Shown here one piece after another: positions 53,867 to 61,283 of a DNA stretch of 63,547 nucleotides. Every line of letters starts with the position of its first letter. Position 1 is the first letter of the stretch. The position numbers and the translations under genes were made by a program. The notes under the pieces are model-generated. The model was given only the letters and a program-made list of their open reading frames with translations. It made no database searches and had not been told where the DNA came from. The DNA is from Candidatus Bathyarchaeota archaeon BA1 (GTDB lineage Archaea > Thermoproteota > Bathyarchaeia > Bathyarchaeales > Bathyarchaeaceae), in assembly GCA_001399805.1 (NCBI GenBank), contig LIHJ01000055.1:1-63547 (forward strand), in the 5' to 3' direction.

Positions 53867-53894
53867 CTTTCAATTCCTCTCTCTGGGATTCTAC
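53867..53894 (-). CRISPR. Solitary CRISPR-type repeat
   Basis: The 28 bases at 53867-53894, read on the minus strand, end in GGAATTGAAAG and contain GAATCCC, the pattern of the archaeal CRISPR repeat family that ends in GAATTGAAAG. No second copy is found at the spacing of 60-70 bp on either side, so no array remains. With the truncated CARF gene 630 bp away it may be a last trace of a CRISPR locus. Confidence 0.45.
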
Positions 53895-53946
53895 GCGCAC
53901 GCTTTCTCAAAAGTTGGTCCATTCCATGCCGACTCCACGCTGAAAA

Positions 53947-54043
53947 GTGAAAAGCAAACTTCTGAATTTTTAAATTTCACATGGAAAATTCGCTTTTCTG
54001 CACGGAAACGTGAAATCCGCCGTTTTTGGGCTTTAATTTTCAC
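53947..54043. repeat. Two 34-bp inverted-repeat units GTGAAA-N22-TTTCAC
   Basis: GTGAAA and TTTCAC are spaced by 22 bases at about 53947-53980 and again, with identical spacing, at about 54010-54043. The left unit lies in a larger bulged hairpin (GAAAAGC and GAATTTT pairing with AAAATTC and GCTTTTC up to 53998). These units precede the GC-rich structured stretch and may be binding sites for the AbrB- or RHH-type proteins encoded downstream. Confidence 0.5.
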
Positions 54044-54092
54044 TTAGAAGCGATTCTAAGCCATTTTTATAAAACAGCCTAAATATTATTCG

Positions 54093-54477
54093 ATGGCGAA
54101 AGCCCAGCGGTTAAGCGAGACTTAACCCGTAAGCTTAGCCAGCGGCGGAGGAGCGCCCTACGGCAATGAGGCGGAACCTACCCCCGAGCGGGTGAGGGCG
54201 CACGAGAAAATTCGCGGATTCGGGCCGTCACGGCGAAGGCGAGGCCTGAAAAGTTTGACGCCAGCGTGCCCGCCAACGTTAGCGGAAGGATACGAAGGCG
54301 AAAGATGAAGTCGCCACGCTTAACGTAGGCGATTTCGGGTAATACCCGCAGCGAAGAGCAAAGTTGCGTTTTAAAGTAGGCTGAGTGGCGAGCCGAAATG
54401 AGCCGGAGCAGAGACTACGTTAATGGCGTTCCCTCGGAAGTTGCCGAGCGGATCCTGAGGCGGCGTAAACGTGCGCC
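54093..54477 (+). ncRNA. GC-rich structured stretch, candidate non-coding RNA
   Basis: About 385 bases, much more GC-rich than the flanks, with many short hairpins: GGTTAAG-CGAGA-CTTAACC (54109-54127), CGGG/CCCG near 54183-54192, TTCGGGCC with GGCCTGAA (about 54218-54249), TCGCC/GGCGA (about 54310-54333), CGGGT-AAT-ACCCG (about 54337-54349). A TATA-like TTTTTATAAAAC lies at about 54065-54076. A frame from ATG 54093 has a TAA after ten codons and then stays open for 60 codons; a 30-codon frame also starts at about 54398. Coding is thus not excluded. I cannot match it to a known RNA. Confidence 0.5.
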
Positions 54478-54732
54478 ATGTTGCCGCTAACCTCCCTTTT
54501 TTCTGGTCCAAGCCTTGTTAGGGCGAGAGACCAGGAGAGTGAAAACACGTCCAAAATAAAAGAGACCAAACAAACATTTCCAACAGAAGCCACAATCAAC
54601 AGGTATGGTTTCCTCTACCTCAGCAAAGATATCTTGGCAGCCTTAGGCTTTCAAAAAGGCGAGGAAATCAAGGTTAGGCTACAGCAGACACCAGAAGGAC
54701 TGCTCGTAACAAAAGCAACCTCAGGGAGCTGA
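54478..54732 (+). CDS. AbrB/SpoVT-type DNA-binding protein
   Basis: An 84-residue protein; the C-terminal half is an AbrB-like swapped hairpin (EATINRYGFLYLSKDILAAL, GFQKGEEIKVRLQQTPEGLL). The N-terminal 30 residues are low-conservation and overlap the GC-rich stretch, so a later start cannot be excluded. It is followed after 5 nt by a 52-residue protein. Likely a regulator of the cassette. Confidence 0.7.
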   Translation: MLPLTSLFSGPSLVRARDQESENTSKIKETKQTFPTEATINRYGFLYLSKDILAALGFQKGEEIKVRLQQTPEGLLVTKATSGS

Positions 54733-54737
54733 ATAAA

Positions 54738-54896
54738 ATGGGCAAGAAAGCCACAACAGTAATTTCACTCGTCGAGGAAAGCGCCGAAAAATCAAATCGG
54801 GACATAGAGAAAGAAATAATGACTGAGCTAACAACAGAGCCATCGAGGATTCCGTGGCTAAAGAAAGTCGAGAAAGTAAGGGTAACAGAAGCCTGA
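54738..54896 (+). CDS. Small MGKKA-type protein, 52 aa
   Basis: A 52-residue charged helical protein: KKATTVISLVEESAEKSNRD, IEKEIMTEL, RIPWLKKVEKVRVTEA. A broken relative with the same pattern (GKKA, LVE-x-x-A-E-x-K-S, EKEI, IPW) lies on the minus strand at 57833-58084, so this is a small gene family. It starts 5 nt after the AbrB gene and may form a complex with it, as in antitoxin pairs. Confidence 0.65.
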   Translation: MGKKATTVISLVEESAEKSNRDIEKEIMTELTTEPSRIPWLKKVEKVRVTEA

Positions 54897-55041
54897 AACC
54901 GAAACCCCAAGCAACAAACCCCGTTTTTTCTTAATTTAGCCTGGTTTCAATGGGCTGGCTGCCAAAAGCCCACAGTACTCCGTCTGACTGCTGGGTAATT
55001 TATTTAAACCGCCTTTAGCCAAAAAACTGAGGTGAGATCCT

Positions 55042-55569
55042 ATGTTGATTGAATTTGAGCGTGGATACATTGCAGGCATAATTGATGGAGAAGGAACTCT
55101 AAGATTTAGAAAGCTAAAAAATAAAGAGTGTAAAAGAGGCTTCTCATGGAATCCATTTCTCTACATCTTAAGCACCAATTTTGACTTAATTGAAAAGCTT
55201 CATGAATTATTGCCCAATAGTAGAATAGAAAGCAGGAAAGTAAAAGGTAACAAGAAACCAGCGAAAACGCTTATAGTCTCTCCTAATGGGCTTCGATGGC
55301 TATTACCACAAATTGTTGATAACTTGATAGTAAAAAAGAGACACGCTGAGTTATTGTTAGAGGCCCTTGGAATATTCTCTAAACGAACAGTAACTAAACG
55401 CCCCCGAGATCGCAGTCGAGGAAATATAATTATAGGAATGAATATTGAAGACAAAGATGAAGCTATGTTAGAAAGAATCTATCAAGAAATAACGCTTTTG
55501 AATAAAAGAGGACGGAGTAGCGACCAGGAGAAGGCAGCAAGATATAAAACCAAACAAACCCGTAAATAA
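55042..55569 (+). CDS. Free-standing LAGLIDADG homing endonuclease
   Basis: A 175-residue single-motif LAGLIDADG protein: FERGYIAGIIDGEGTLRFRK holds the motif with both catalytic-type acidic residues. The typical NxxxL and LLPNSRIESRKVKGNKKPAK beta part follows, then helices KKRHAELLLEALGIFSKRTV. With one motif it should work as a homodimer. It is not inside an intron or intein here. Its presence after the structured stretch suggests mobility of the cassette. Confidence 0.85.
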   Translation: MLIEFERGYIAGIIDGEGTLRFRKLKNKECKRGFSWNPFLYILSTNFDLIEKLHELLPNSRIESRKVKGNKKPAKTLIVSPNGLRWLLPQIVDNLIVKKRHAELLLEALGIFSKRTVTKRPRDRSRGNIIIGMNIEDKDEAMLERIYQEITLLNKRGRSSDQEKAARYKTKQTRK

Positions 55570-55596
55570 TGTTCGGGAAAAGAGAGGTGAAAACGC

Positions 55597-55863
55597 ATGC
55601 CTAAACCGGGAATGGTTGGCATGACTCTTAAGCAAGAACTCGCCGAGCTGCTGAGGGCAAAAGCAAGATCCGCCAACATGGGCCTAAACGAATACCTCAC
55701 CAGCATCCTCATAGGGCCATACCTAAGCCAGAATCAGGACGGTCCGGGACTGTCCCCAACCCCTACACTCCAACAACAACGCATATGCTTAAACAATAAA
55801 GCATGGTTAGGACATCTGCCTGACGCGCAGAAGGTCGCCGGTTCAAGTCCGGCCCACCAATGA
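55597..55863 (+). CDS. RHH/Arc-like protein with C-terminus reading through tRNA fragment
   Basis: An 88-residue frame. Residues 5-45 form an RHH-type DNA-binding segment ([35 protein letters not shown]). The last 20 residues ([19 protein letters not shown]) are the translation of a tRNA 3' fragment at 55801-55859, so the gene's 3' end was formed or extended by integration at a tRNA. It is a good candidate for an element-encoded regulator adjacent to the att site. Confidence 0.65.
   Translation: MPKPGMVGMTLKQELAELLRAKARSANMGLNEYLTSILIGPYLSQNQDGPGLSPTPTLQQQRICLNNKAWLGHLPDAQKVAGSSPAHQ
55801..55859 (+). other. 3' fragment of tRNA-Val(GAC), probable attachment-site remnant
   Basis: The fragment runs from the D-arm (GCATGGTTAGGAC) through a complete anticodon arm (TCTGC-CTGACGC-GCAGA, anticodon GAC), the variable AAGGTC, a perfect T-arm (GCCGG-TTCAAGT-CCGGC) and an encoded CCACCA end. 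The 5' acceptor strand and the first part of the D-arm are missing, and the 3' acceptor strand is about four bases short. Truncated tRNA 3' ends are the usual scars left by integrases that target tRNA genes. No complete copy is in the window. Confidence 0.75.
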
Positions 55864-56047
55864 AAACTGCAGGTTTTCATTCTTTCCCTCGTTGCTTTCG
55901 TTGAAAGGGACTTGTTTTAAGCTGGTTTTGTTGAGGTTTGGGGATGGGTCAGTTGTGGGTTCAGCTGTTTTGTTCTGCAAGGGTTTTTAGATTTTGATGA
56001 AGTCGCTTTGGCACGATTATGTGTGTGTAGCCTGACTTAGTCATGCC

Positions 56048-56200
56048 TTATTCACTCTCCTCTATGTTATGCTTTAATGGTTTGCCTTTGATCTCTGTAC
56101 GAATTAAACGATACCTCTTATCACGTAGCGGACATATCCAACTTTCACCCGTGTCAACCTCTTTAACAGGCCTAACCTTTACTTCTTTCACGATTTTCAT
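56048..56200 (-). CDS. Small basic protein, 50 aa
   Basis: A 50-residue frame with a strong ribosome site (AGGAG directly before ATG). The product is basic and beta-rich (KIVKEVKVRPVKEVDTGESW, then CPLRDKRYRLIRTEIKGK). No family recognised; such proteins in archaeal accessory regions are often antitoxin-like or nucleic-acid binding. Confidence 0.5.
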   Translation of the reverse strand: MKIVKEVKVRPVKEVDTGESWICPLRDKRYRLIRTEIKGKPLKHNIEESE

Positions 56201-56317
56201 CTCCTATCCTTTTAGAATCTAACCCGTTTGGCCCTTTAAGGGCTCGCCCGGATAGGAGGTATGCAAAACTTTGTACTTGCCACCTTTCTTTGATTACCGA
56301 CCAAAGAGCAGTCTACA

Positions 56318-56647
56318 TCACGGTCTGATCTCATTCCTTACCTTTGCGAAGAAACCTTTAGGCGACATTGGTTTTATTGGAATTCTTTTTCCAGCTCTAT
56401 GTTCATGCCATCCATGCCTTGGAAAATTGTTCACCTTGTACTCGCTGCCATCAACCCTCAGCCAGAAATAGTACCACTTATCTTTCTCGACATTCACGAA
56501 GACATCAACAAAGCTTCCGTCTATCAAGTAAAATCTCATTTTTGCTGCTGATGCATAGATGATGTTAACTTCTCCCTCTTCTCTCACTATTTTGCTTTCC
56601 CTAGCCGCATCCATAATCTCCTTCAAGGCCTCATCTAGAGAAAACAT
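56318..56647 (-). CDS. DUF6516-like protein, putative toxin
   Basis: A 109-residue protein with the pattern MRFYLIDGSFVDVFVNVEKD, KWYYFWLRVDGSEYKVNNFP, RHGWHEHRAGKRI, which fits the DUF6516-type small proteins (a strand-rich core and a conserved H/D-rich end). These often lie next to a helical partner, as here: the upstream gene ends 4 nt before this start. A toxin role is inferred from pairing. Confidence 0.6.
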   Translation of the reverse strand: MFSLDEALKEIMDAARESKIVREEGEVNIIYASAAKMRFYLIDGSFVDVFVNVEKDKWYYFWLRVDGSEYKVNNFPRHGWHEHRAGKRIPIKPMSPKGFFAKVRNEIRP

Positions 56648-56651
56648 GCAA

Positions 56652-56957
56652 TCACTGGAGGGAGGATAGTTTGCTCTTCAGAATTTTTAATCCATCCGAA
56701 TAAGCTTCCCACTCCATGTAGTCCATGTGTAGCTTATCTCCGAACTCCTCCTCCAAAGCTCTCTCAGATTCATCATCGTTCAACTTGAGCCCAAACTCAT
56801 CAAAGCACATTCTATACTTCCTCTCAAACCCGTTGATTTTCCCTTCATACTCGGCTATCCTCTGCTCCAGGTAGCTCCTTACAATTAAGCTCAAAGCTTC
56901 CTCTGGGCTTTTCTTCATGGTTATCTCTTGAGCAAGCTTCAAGATTCCTTCGTTCAT
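56652..56957 (-). CDS. Helical partner of DUF6516-like protein, putative antitoxin
   Basis: A 101-residue helical, acidic protein (MNEGILKLAQEITMKKSPEE, LEQRIAEYEGKINGFERKYR, ALEEEFGDKLHMDYMEWEAY). It is translated just ahead of the DUF6516-like protein and is likely its neutralising partner. No DNA-binding motif is evident. Confidence 0.58.
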   Translation of the reverse strand: MNEGILKLAQEITMKKSPEEALSLIVRSYLEQRIAEYEGKINGFERKYRMCFDEFGLKLNDDESERALEEEFGDKLHMDYMEWEAYSDGLKILKSKLSSLQ

Positions 56958-57131
56958 TAAAACACCTTTACCACTCTAGCAATTTGTTTTCGGAATTTAA
57001 ATACTTATACTTCAAGCTTCGAGGCAAGATTTCTGTTCTGAATGAAAAATGGCTCAGGGTACCAATAAGGACTAAAATGAAACTTGTAGCTGTTGGTAAC
57101 TTCGTTATCAACTTCGAGCTTGGATGTAAAG

Positions 57132-57305
57132 TTACTTCCTTAAAATCTTGAATCGTCTGGTAAGGGAGCTTCTGATTTTTCTATCACTAGCATCATCTAA
57201 TCCAAACACTTGCGAATAGAAGTCAGCCAAAACATCTGAAAAACTCTGTACCTCTTCGCCTTTCTTTAATTGAACGTATTCTCGAAAGTAAGAAAATAGC
57301 TTCTT
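57132..57305 (-). pseudogene. C-terminal relic of an accessory protein
   Basis: A stretch of about 57 open codons without a start reads KKLFSYFREYVQLKKGEEVQ, then FSDVLADFYSQVFGLDDASD and ends RRFKILRK at 57132. A TAA lies in frame directly upstream. It looks like the end of a small helical protein whose N-terminus has been lost. Confidence 0.35.
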
Positions 57306-57501
57306 GGCTTAACTTGAGATAGTAGCTTGTAGAGATGAAGTGCGTCATATTCTATGATGCCTTAAATTCCATAGTAATCATTTCGGTTGCGACTGTCCAG
57401 TTCCTGCTTAAGCAAGTAACGCTAATGCTGGCACACTTGCCGCACAAGAAGTTAAACCATCCTTTTTCTGGCGTAAATAATCCATCTAATTCGAAAAATA
57501 A

Positions 57502-57756
57502 TTATAAAAGGTTCATTGAAAGGATGGGGTAGCCCGAACGCACTACAAGGAGCCTCTTATAGGCTTTGAGAAGACTTGTGGTGTCGTTCCCATCAATTAT
57601 GCAGAAGTAGACGGGCTTGCTAGGAAGACCTTTCGCGATTGCATGTGCTTCCATGGACTTGTAGACGCTAGGATAAATCTGTCCATTGTATTGTAAGACG
57701 AAAATCCCAGCCGTTTCCTCAAACAATCTCACCGTCTGATCGCCCCGTTTACCCAA
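57502..57756 (-). CDS. Hypothetical protein, 84 aa
   Basis: An 84-residue protein: DQTVRLFEETAGIFVLQYNG, QIYPSVYKSMEAHAIAKGLP, SKPVYFCIIDGNDTTSLLKA. It has alternating alpha/beta pattern and may be a domain cut from a larger protein. It is flanked by relics on both sides in an accessory region, so it may itself be a remnant. Confidence 0.45.
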   Translation of the reverse strand: MGKRGDQTVRLFEETAGIFVLQYNGQIYPSVYKSMEAHAIAKGLPSKPVYFCIIDGNDTTSLLKAYKRLLVVRSGYPILSMNLL

Positions 57757-57832
57757 TTTCGAAAGTGAAAGAAGACCTCTTGTGCCGCTACCCTTGAACG
57801 CAAATGCTACAGTATTCTGTTTCCGTTTAATA

Positions 57833-58084
57833 TTACACGTGTTGTGAAAAAGACGCTTTTTTCACGCCCCAATCCTTGATCATGTACCCTTCTTCAATTA
57901 TTTGCATAAACGCTTCTTTGATAACCTCTTCAACCGAGACCTTCACAACCCTTTATATCCAAGGGATCTTTGCCAGATATTTTGAAAGGTCGTCAAATAT
58001 CTCCTTTTCAAGTTGCCAATCGGATTTTTCTTCAGCCTTCTCGACTAGAAGAACCTCAATAATCGCCTTTTTTCCCATGTTCAT
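57833..58084 (-). pseudogene. Second MGKKA-type gene with in-frame stop
   Basis: The frame from ATG 58084 reads GKKAIIEVLLVEKAEEKSDW, QLEKEIFDDLSKYLAKIPWI, then TAA at 57953, and continues in the same frame as RVVKVSVEEVIKEAFMQIIE to 57833. It matches the family pattern of the 52-residue protein at 54738 (GKKA, LVE, EKEI, IPW) but has an extra 30-40 residues after the stop. A single AAA to TAA change would explain it. Confidence 0.5.
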
Positions 58085-58359
58085 CTCCATTAATGCAAGG
58101 TCAGCATGCATTTACTTATTCATTATGAAATATCGAAATCCGAGCATGAACTCTATGCTCTTTCAGCGGGGATTATGAACGCTTTTATGGAAGCGTTGCT
58201 TTTTCCCTTTTCACATAAATTTTATGTAGTTAATGCGAAAGGAAACGCAAAACTTAATAGGCTTCCTCTTCTTCGCGCGCGCAAAACGGATACCGTAACA
58301 AATAAAATGGAGCGGCTTATACACTCATATTGATTAAGGATGTGGAGGTTGGCTGAAGC
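58085..58359. promoter_or_regulatory. Intergenic region upstream of eL38 gene
   Basis: About 275 bases. A plus-strand open frame (58106-58333) lacks coding character. The AT-rich part near 58210-58260 (AAATTTTATGTAG, AAAACTTAATAGG) probably holds the promoter of the eL38 gene; a GGAGGTTGGC ribosome site lies directly before the ATG at 58360. Confidence 0.35.
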
Positions 58360-58554
58360 ATGCCTGAAGAGATTTTTGATGCGGATCGGTTCGTTCAGAT
58401 TTCTGAGCGGGCGGAGTATTGCGCCATAAAACGGTTGAAGAGGGTTGTGAAGTTGAAGCTTCGAACAGCCAAGAGGCTCTACACCCTAAAGGTGGAACCA
58501 ACCAAGGCTGAGGAGATTATCAAAAAATTGGGATGCGAGATCCGAGAAGTCTAA
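58360..58554 (+). CDS. rpl38e: Ribosomal protein eL38
   Basis: A 64-residue protein matching eukaryotic/archaeal L38: MPEEIFDADRFVQISERAEY, CAIKRLKRVVKLKLRTAKRL, YTLKVEPTKAEEIIKKLGC. It is a large-subunit ribosomal protein found in only part of the Archaea, mainly TACK members, which supports the taxonomic reading. Strong ribosome site upstream; single gene. Confidence 0.93.
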   Translation: MPEEIFDADRFVQISERAEYCAIKRLKRVVKLKLRTAKRLYTLKVEPTKAEEIIKKLGCEIREV

Positions 58555-58565
58555 TCTCTAAAGCC

Positions 58566-59111
58566 TCACAATCTTCCCAAAAGCCCCACAACTAATGGAT
58601 AGCACCTTTCACAAAACGTTGATTTCTTACGGTCCGTGTCGAAAATAGAGTTGGAGAAGAACATGACACATTGTGGATTGCGGCAGTGTCCCAAACCTAA
58701 CGTATGCCCCAGCTCATGAACCGCCTCCTTCACCGAACGCTCAATGAAGAGCGGCCTGTTGGCCGCTTGTCGATAGAATTCGGGTCTAAGCCTACACAGC
58801 GATATGATGGCGGACCTCCCTGGGCATTGGGCCTCCCCGAAGACAAAGTTTAACTGAGGCACATAAAGATCCACCTCGGTCACTCCCAGAACCCGATCCG
58901 CCCCAGACCTCTCGGCGTAATCGTGAATTCTCGCTAAGATGTTGCTAGAATGATACTGACTCCTCCTTGCATTATATGTATCCTGAGGGATGGGCATAGC
59001 ATCCTCGAAGGTAACACAATCTGTTTCAGGAAATATCCTGCACAAACGGCTCTGGATGCTCCTCATGATCTCGACATCCACGGACCCGATGCACAGGAGA
59101 ATCACCTTCAT
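58566..59111 (-). CDS. amzA: Archaemetzincin zinc peptidase
   Basis: A 181-residue archaemetzincin. The active site is VHELGHTLGLGHCRNPQCVM (H-E-x-x-H-x-x-G-x-x-H plus cysteines), with the family's second zinc-finger cysteines in FCERCYP. DRVLGVTEVDLYVPQLNFVF is the typical N-terminal half. The physiological substrate is unknown. It is last in a three-gene set PHP - CPSF nuclease - archaemetzincin. Confidence 0.93.
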   Translation of the reverse strand: MKVILLCIGSVDVEIMRSIQSRLCRIFPETDCVTFEDAMPIPQDTYNARRSQYHSSNILARIHDYAERSGADRVLGVTEVDLYVPQLNFVFGEAQCPGRSAIISLCRLRPEFYRQAANRPLFIERSVKEAVHELGHTLGLGHCRNPQCVMFFSNSIFDTDRKKSTFCERCYPLVVGLLGRL

Positions 59112-59120
59112 TTCTTTCCC

Positions 59121-60458
59121 TCAAATGGAGTATGTGTCTCCAGCCCTTGGTGCTACGGCATCAAGCCCTGTTTCCTCCCTTATCCATCTTGCGAACCTTT
59201 CGCAATTTCCCTCTGCCCCGTGCACCACGTACACCTTTGGGTTTCCCTCAACACCCCTTATTGTTTCTTGGAGTTGGCTGGCCCCGCAATGGGATGAAAA
59301 ATCGAAGCGCTCAACCCGGCCGCTTATCTTACGCATATTTCCATCAATCACACATCTCCCCTTTGTTAGGAGCTCATGACCTGGTGTTCCAGGGACCTGA
59401 TAGCTCACGAGAAAAACAGCGTTATTTCGTTTTTTTCCCAGGGCTTGTATGTAGAAGCAAGCTGGCCCACCCTTCAACATACCCGCCGGCGATATGATCA
59501 CACCAGGCTTTTGAGCAGCCATCCTCCGATCCTTCCACCCCTCAACCCAGGTCGTAGCATGGATCGCGTCCATGAATAAACGAGGATCCCGTAAGTAGGC
59601 TGTGTGATCCATCAGAATGCTATTGGCCTCACGAGCCATTCCATCTATGGTGATGGAGTATTCAAAGTGATGGGCGGCTAGTATGCAAGTCACCTCTTGC
59701 GAGCGCCCAACGCTGAAGGCGGGGATTAGAACGGTTCCCCCGTTCTCCACAACCTCAGTGACGCGTTCCACAAATTCTTTCTCCAAGCTTGCCCTAACAG
59801 GGTGGTCTTCATCAGCATAGGTGCCCTCGATGACCAATGCATCGAGCTTTCCGCATTCCCTATCCGCCCCATGAAGAAGGCGAGTTTCCACGGTGTTATA
59901 GTCCCCAGTGTAAAGCAGCCTCTTGCCATCCGCCTCCACCAAAACCTGGGCGCTCCCCGGTAGGTGCCCCGCGTCCAAAAGCTGGAATTGAACACCGCCC
60001 ACAGTTTGTGTTTTCCTATAGTCAAGATGAACACCGTTCCTCATCATGGATCGCAAGTCGATGTACTCATAGGGGAGATAATAGCCCGAGAGGTGTATGA
60101 AATCCGAAATCAACAACTGGGTGAGCTCGAAGGATAGGCGGGTTCCATATACAGGCTTTCCCTCCTGGATGTGAAAGATGGGAATCGCGCCCGTGTGGTC
60201 AAGATGGCTGTGGGTCAATATTATGGCGTCCACCTCTCGGGGTGGAACATGCATGGGAAAACCGGGCTCATGATCCACCATGACACCATAGTCCAGCAAC
60301 AGCTGAGCCTTCTCCGATTTAATGGCCATCGCTATTCTTCCAATCTCCCTGGTGCCTCCGAGGAACCGTATTTTCAACGGTATTGTATTCACCATCCATC
60401 TTTTGATAGGTAGATGATACCTTACCTCTTGAATTGTTATAAAGAGGCTTTCTGACAT
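59121..60458 (-). CDS. Archaeal CPSF-type beta-CASP ribonuclease
   Basis: A 445-residue metallo-beta-lactamase/beta-CASP nuclease: IRFLGGTREIGRIAMAI, the metal motif LTHSHLDHTGAIPI, LLYTGDYNTVETRLL, IPAFSVGRSQEVTCIL, then DFSSHCGASQL and VYVVHGAEGNCERFA (motifs A to C). No N-terminal KH domains are present, which fits the shorter aCPSF2-like or RNase J-like group. It acts in mRNA 3'-end processing or turnover. A methionine at residue 22 is an alternative start. It follows the PHP gene without a gap. Confidence 0.88.
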   Translation of the reverse strand: MSESLFITIQEVRYHLPIKRWMVNTIPLKIRFLGGTREIGRIAMAIKSEKAQLLLDYGVMVDHEPGFPMHVPPREVDAIILTHSHLDHTGAIPIFHIQEGKPVYGTRLSFELTQLLISDFIHLSGYYLPYEYIDLRSMMRNGVHLDYRKTQTVGGVQFQLLDAGHLPGSAQVLVEADGKRLLYTGDYNTVETRLLHGADRECGKLDALVIEGTYADEDHPVRASLEKEFVERVTEVVENGGTVLIPAFSVGRSQEVTCILAAHHFEYSITIDGMAREANSILMDHTAYLRDPRLFMDAIHATTWVEGWKDRRMAAQKPGVIISPAGMLKGGPACFYIQALGKKRNNAVFLVSYQVPGTPGHELLTKGRCVIDGNMRKISGRVERFDFSSHCGASQLQETIRGVEGNPKVYVVHGAEGNCERFARWIREETGLDAVAPRAGDTYSI

Positions 60459-61064
60459 TTAAATCATGGTCTTGACGGATGCTGTCCTTGCCCTCACCAG
60501 CCCCTTCTTTATTGCGTTAAGAGCATCGTTAACGTTTAACTCAGCATCAACCTCCGTGTATGCTGTCCACATCTGCCCTGGCTTGTGAGCATCACTCCCC
60601 GCCACCATCGGCAACCCCAATTCCCTCGCCACCCGCTCAGCCCTTCTATTCTCCCCATACGTCGAGCGCGGGTTAAAGACCTCTACGGCATCCGCCCCCA
60701 TGCCTCTAACAAGGTCACCCACCCCCATCTCGCGATATGGGTGAGGTATGACGATGATCCCTGCCCGTTCCCTCGCAAAATCAGTGACATCCTCAACGGT
60801 AGATGAATGTGCTGGCTCTTCTTCGATTCCTAAGACGGTGACGTGACCCTGCTGGGTGCTCACCTCTACCCCAGGAATAATGAGGATGTCTTTGTACGCT
60901 GTGGCCAGTTTTTGCGCGTGGTAGTATCCCTGGAAGGTGTCGTGATCGGTGATGGCGGCGCCCTTGATGGAGGGGTGAGCGTATAGCTGCTCTACGATGA
61001 GTTTGGGGTTGATGGTGGCGTCTCCGGAGTACTTAGTGTGGATGTGGAGGTCGATTCGTATCAC
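60459..61064 (-). CDS. PHP-domain metal-dependent phosphoesterase
   Basis: A 201-residue PHP protein with motif I IRIDLHIHTKYSGDATINPK, motif II AAITDHDTFQGYYHA, VEVSTQQGHVTVLGIEEEPA, IVIPHPYREMG and VAGSDAHKPGQMW. It should hydrolyse phosphodiesters or phosphate esters; the substrate is unknown. First gene of the set with the CPSF-type nuclease and archaemetzincin. Confidence 0.9.
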   Translation of the reverse strand: MIRIDLHIHTKYSGDATINPKLIVEQLYAHPSIKGAAITDHDTFQGYYHAQKLATAYKDILIIPGVEVSTQQGHVTVLGIEEEPAHSSTVEDVTDFARERAGIIVIPHPYREMGVGDLVRGMGADAVEVFNPRSTYGENRRAERVARELGLPMVAGSDAHKPGQMWTAYTEVDAELNVNDALNAIKKGLVRARTASVKTMI

Positions 61065-61283
61065 GGGTGTTCACTCATGTATGATGGTGTGGAGGAAAAT
61101 AAATTCTTTCTACCCGCAAGGCGAGGCCCATGGCCTAATCTTAATATGAGCATTTTTGCCCATGCTTTCCGCCGTATTGGTTGTGGCATGGCCCATTCTA
61201 TTGAAAAAAGCTATAAAGGTGCAAAATAGCATAGAAAAATGGAACGGTTTAAAAATGTAGATACGCATTTTGGAGGGATTGAG

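Noticed and set aside
53867..53960. A CRISPR array
   Set aside because: Only one repeat-like sequence is present; nothing similar follows at spacer distance.
54093..54477. Assignment of the GC-rich stretch to SRP RNA, RNase P RNA or an rRNA fragment
   Set aside because: The conserved core motifs of those RNAs are not seen.
58106..58333. Plus-strand frame of 75 codons upstream of eL38
   Set aside because: No ribosome site, no domain, and it covers the probable eL38 promoter.
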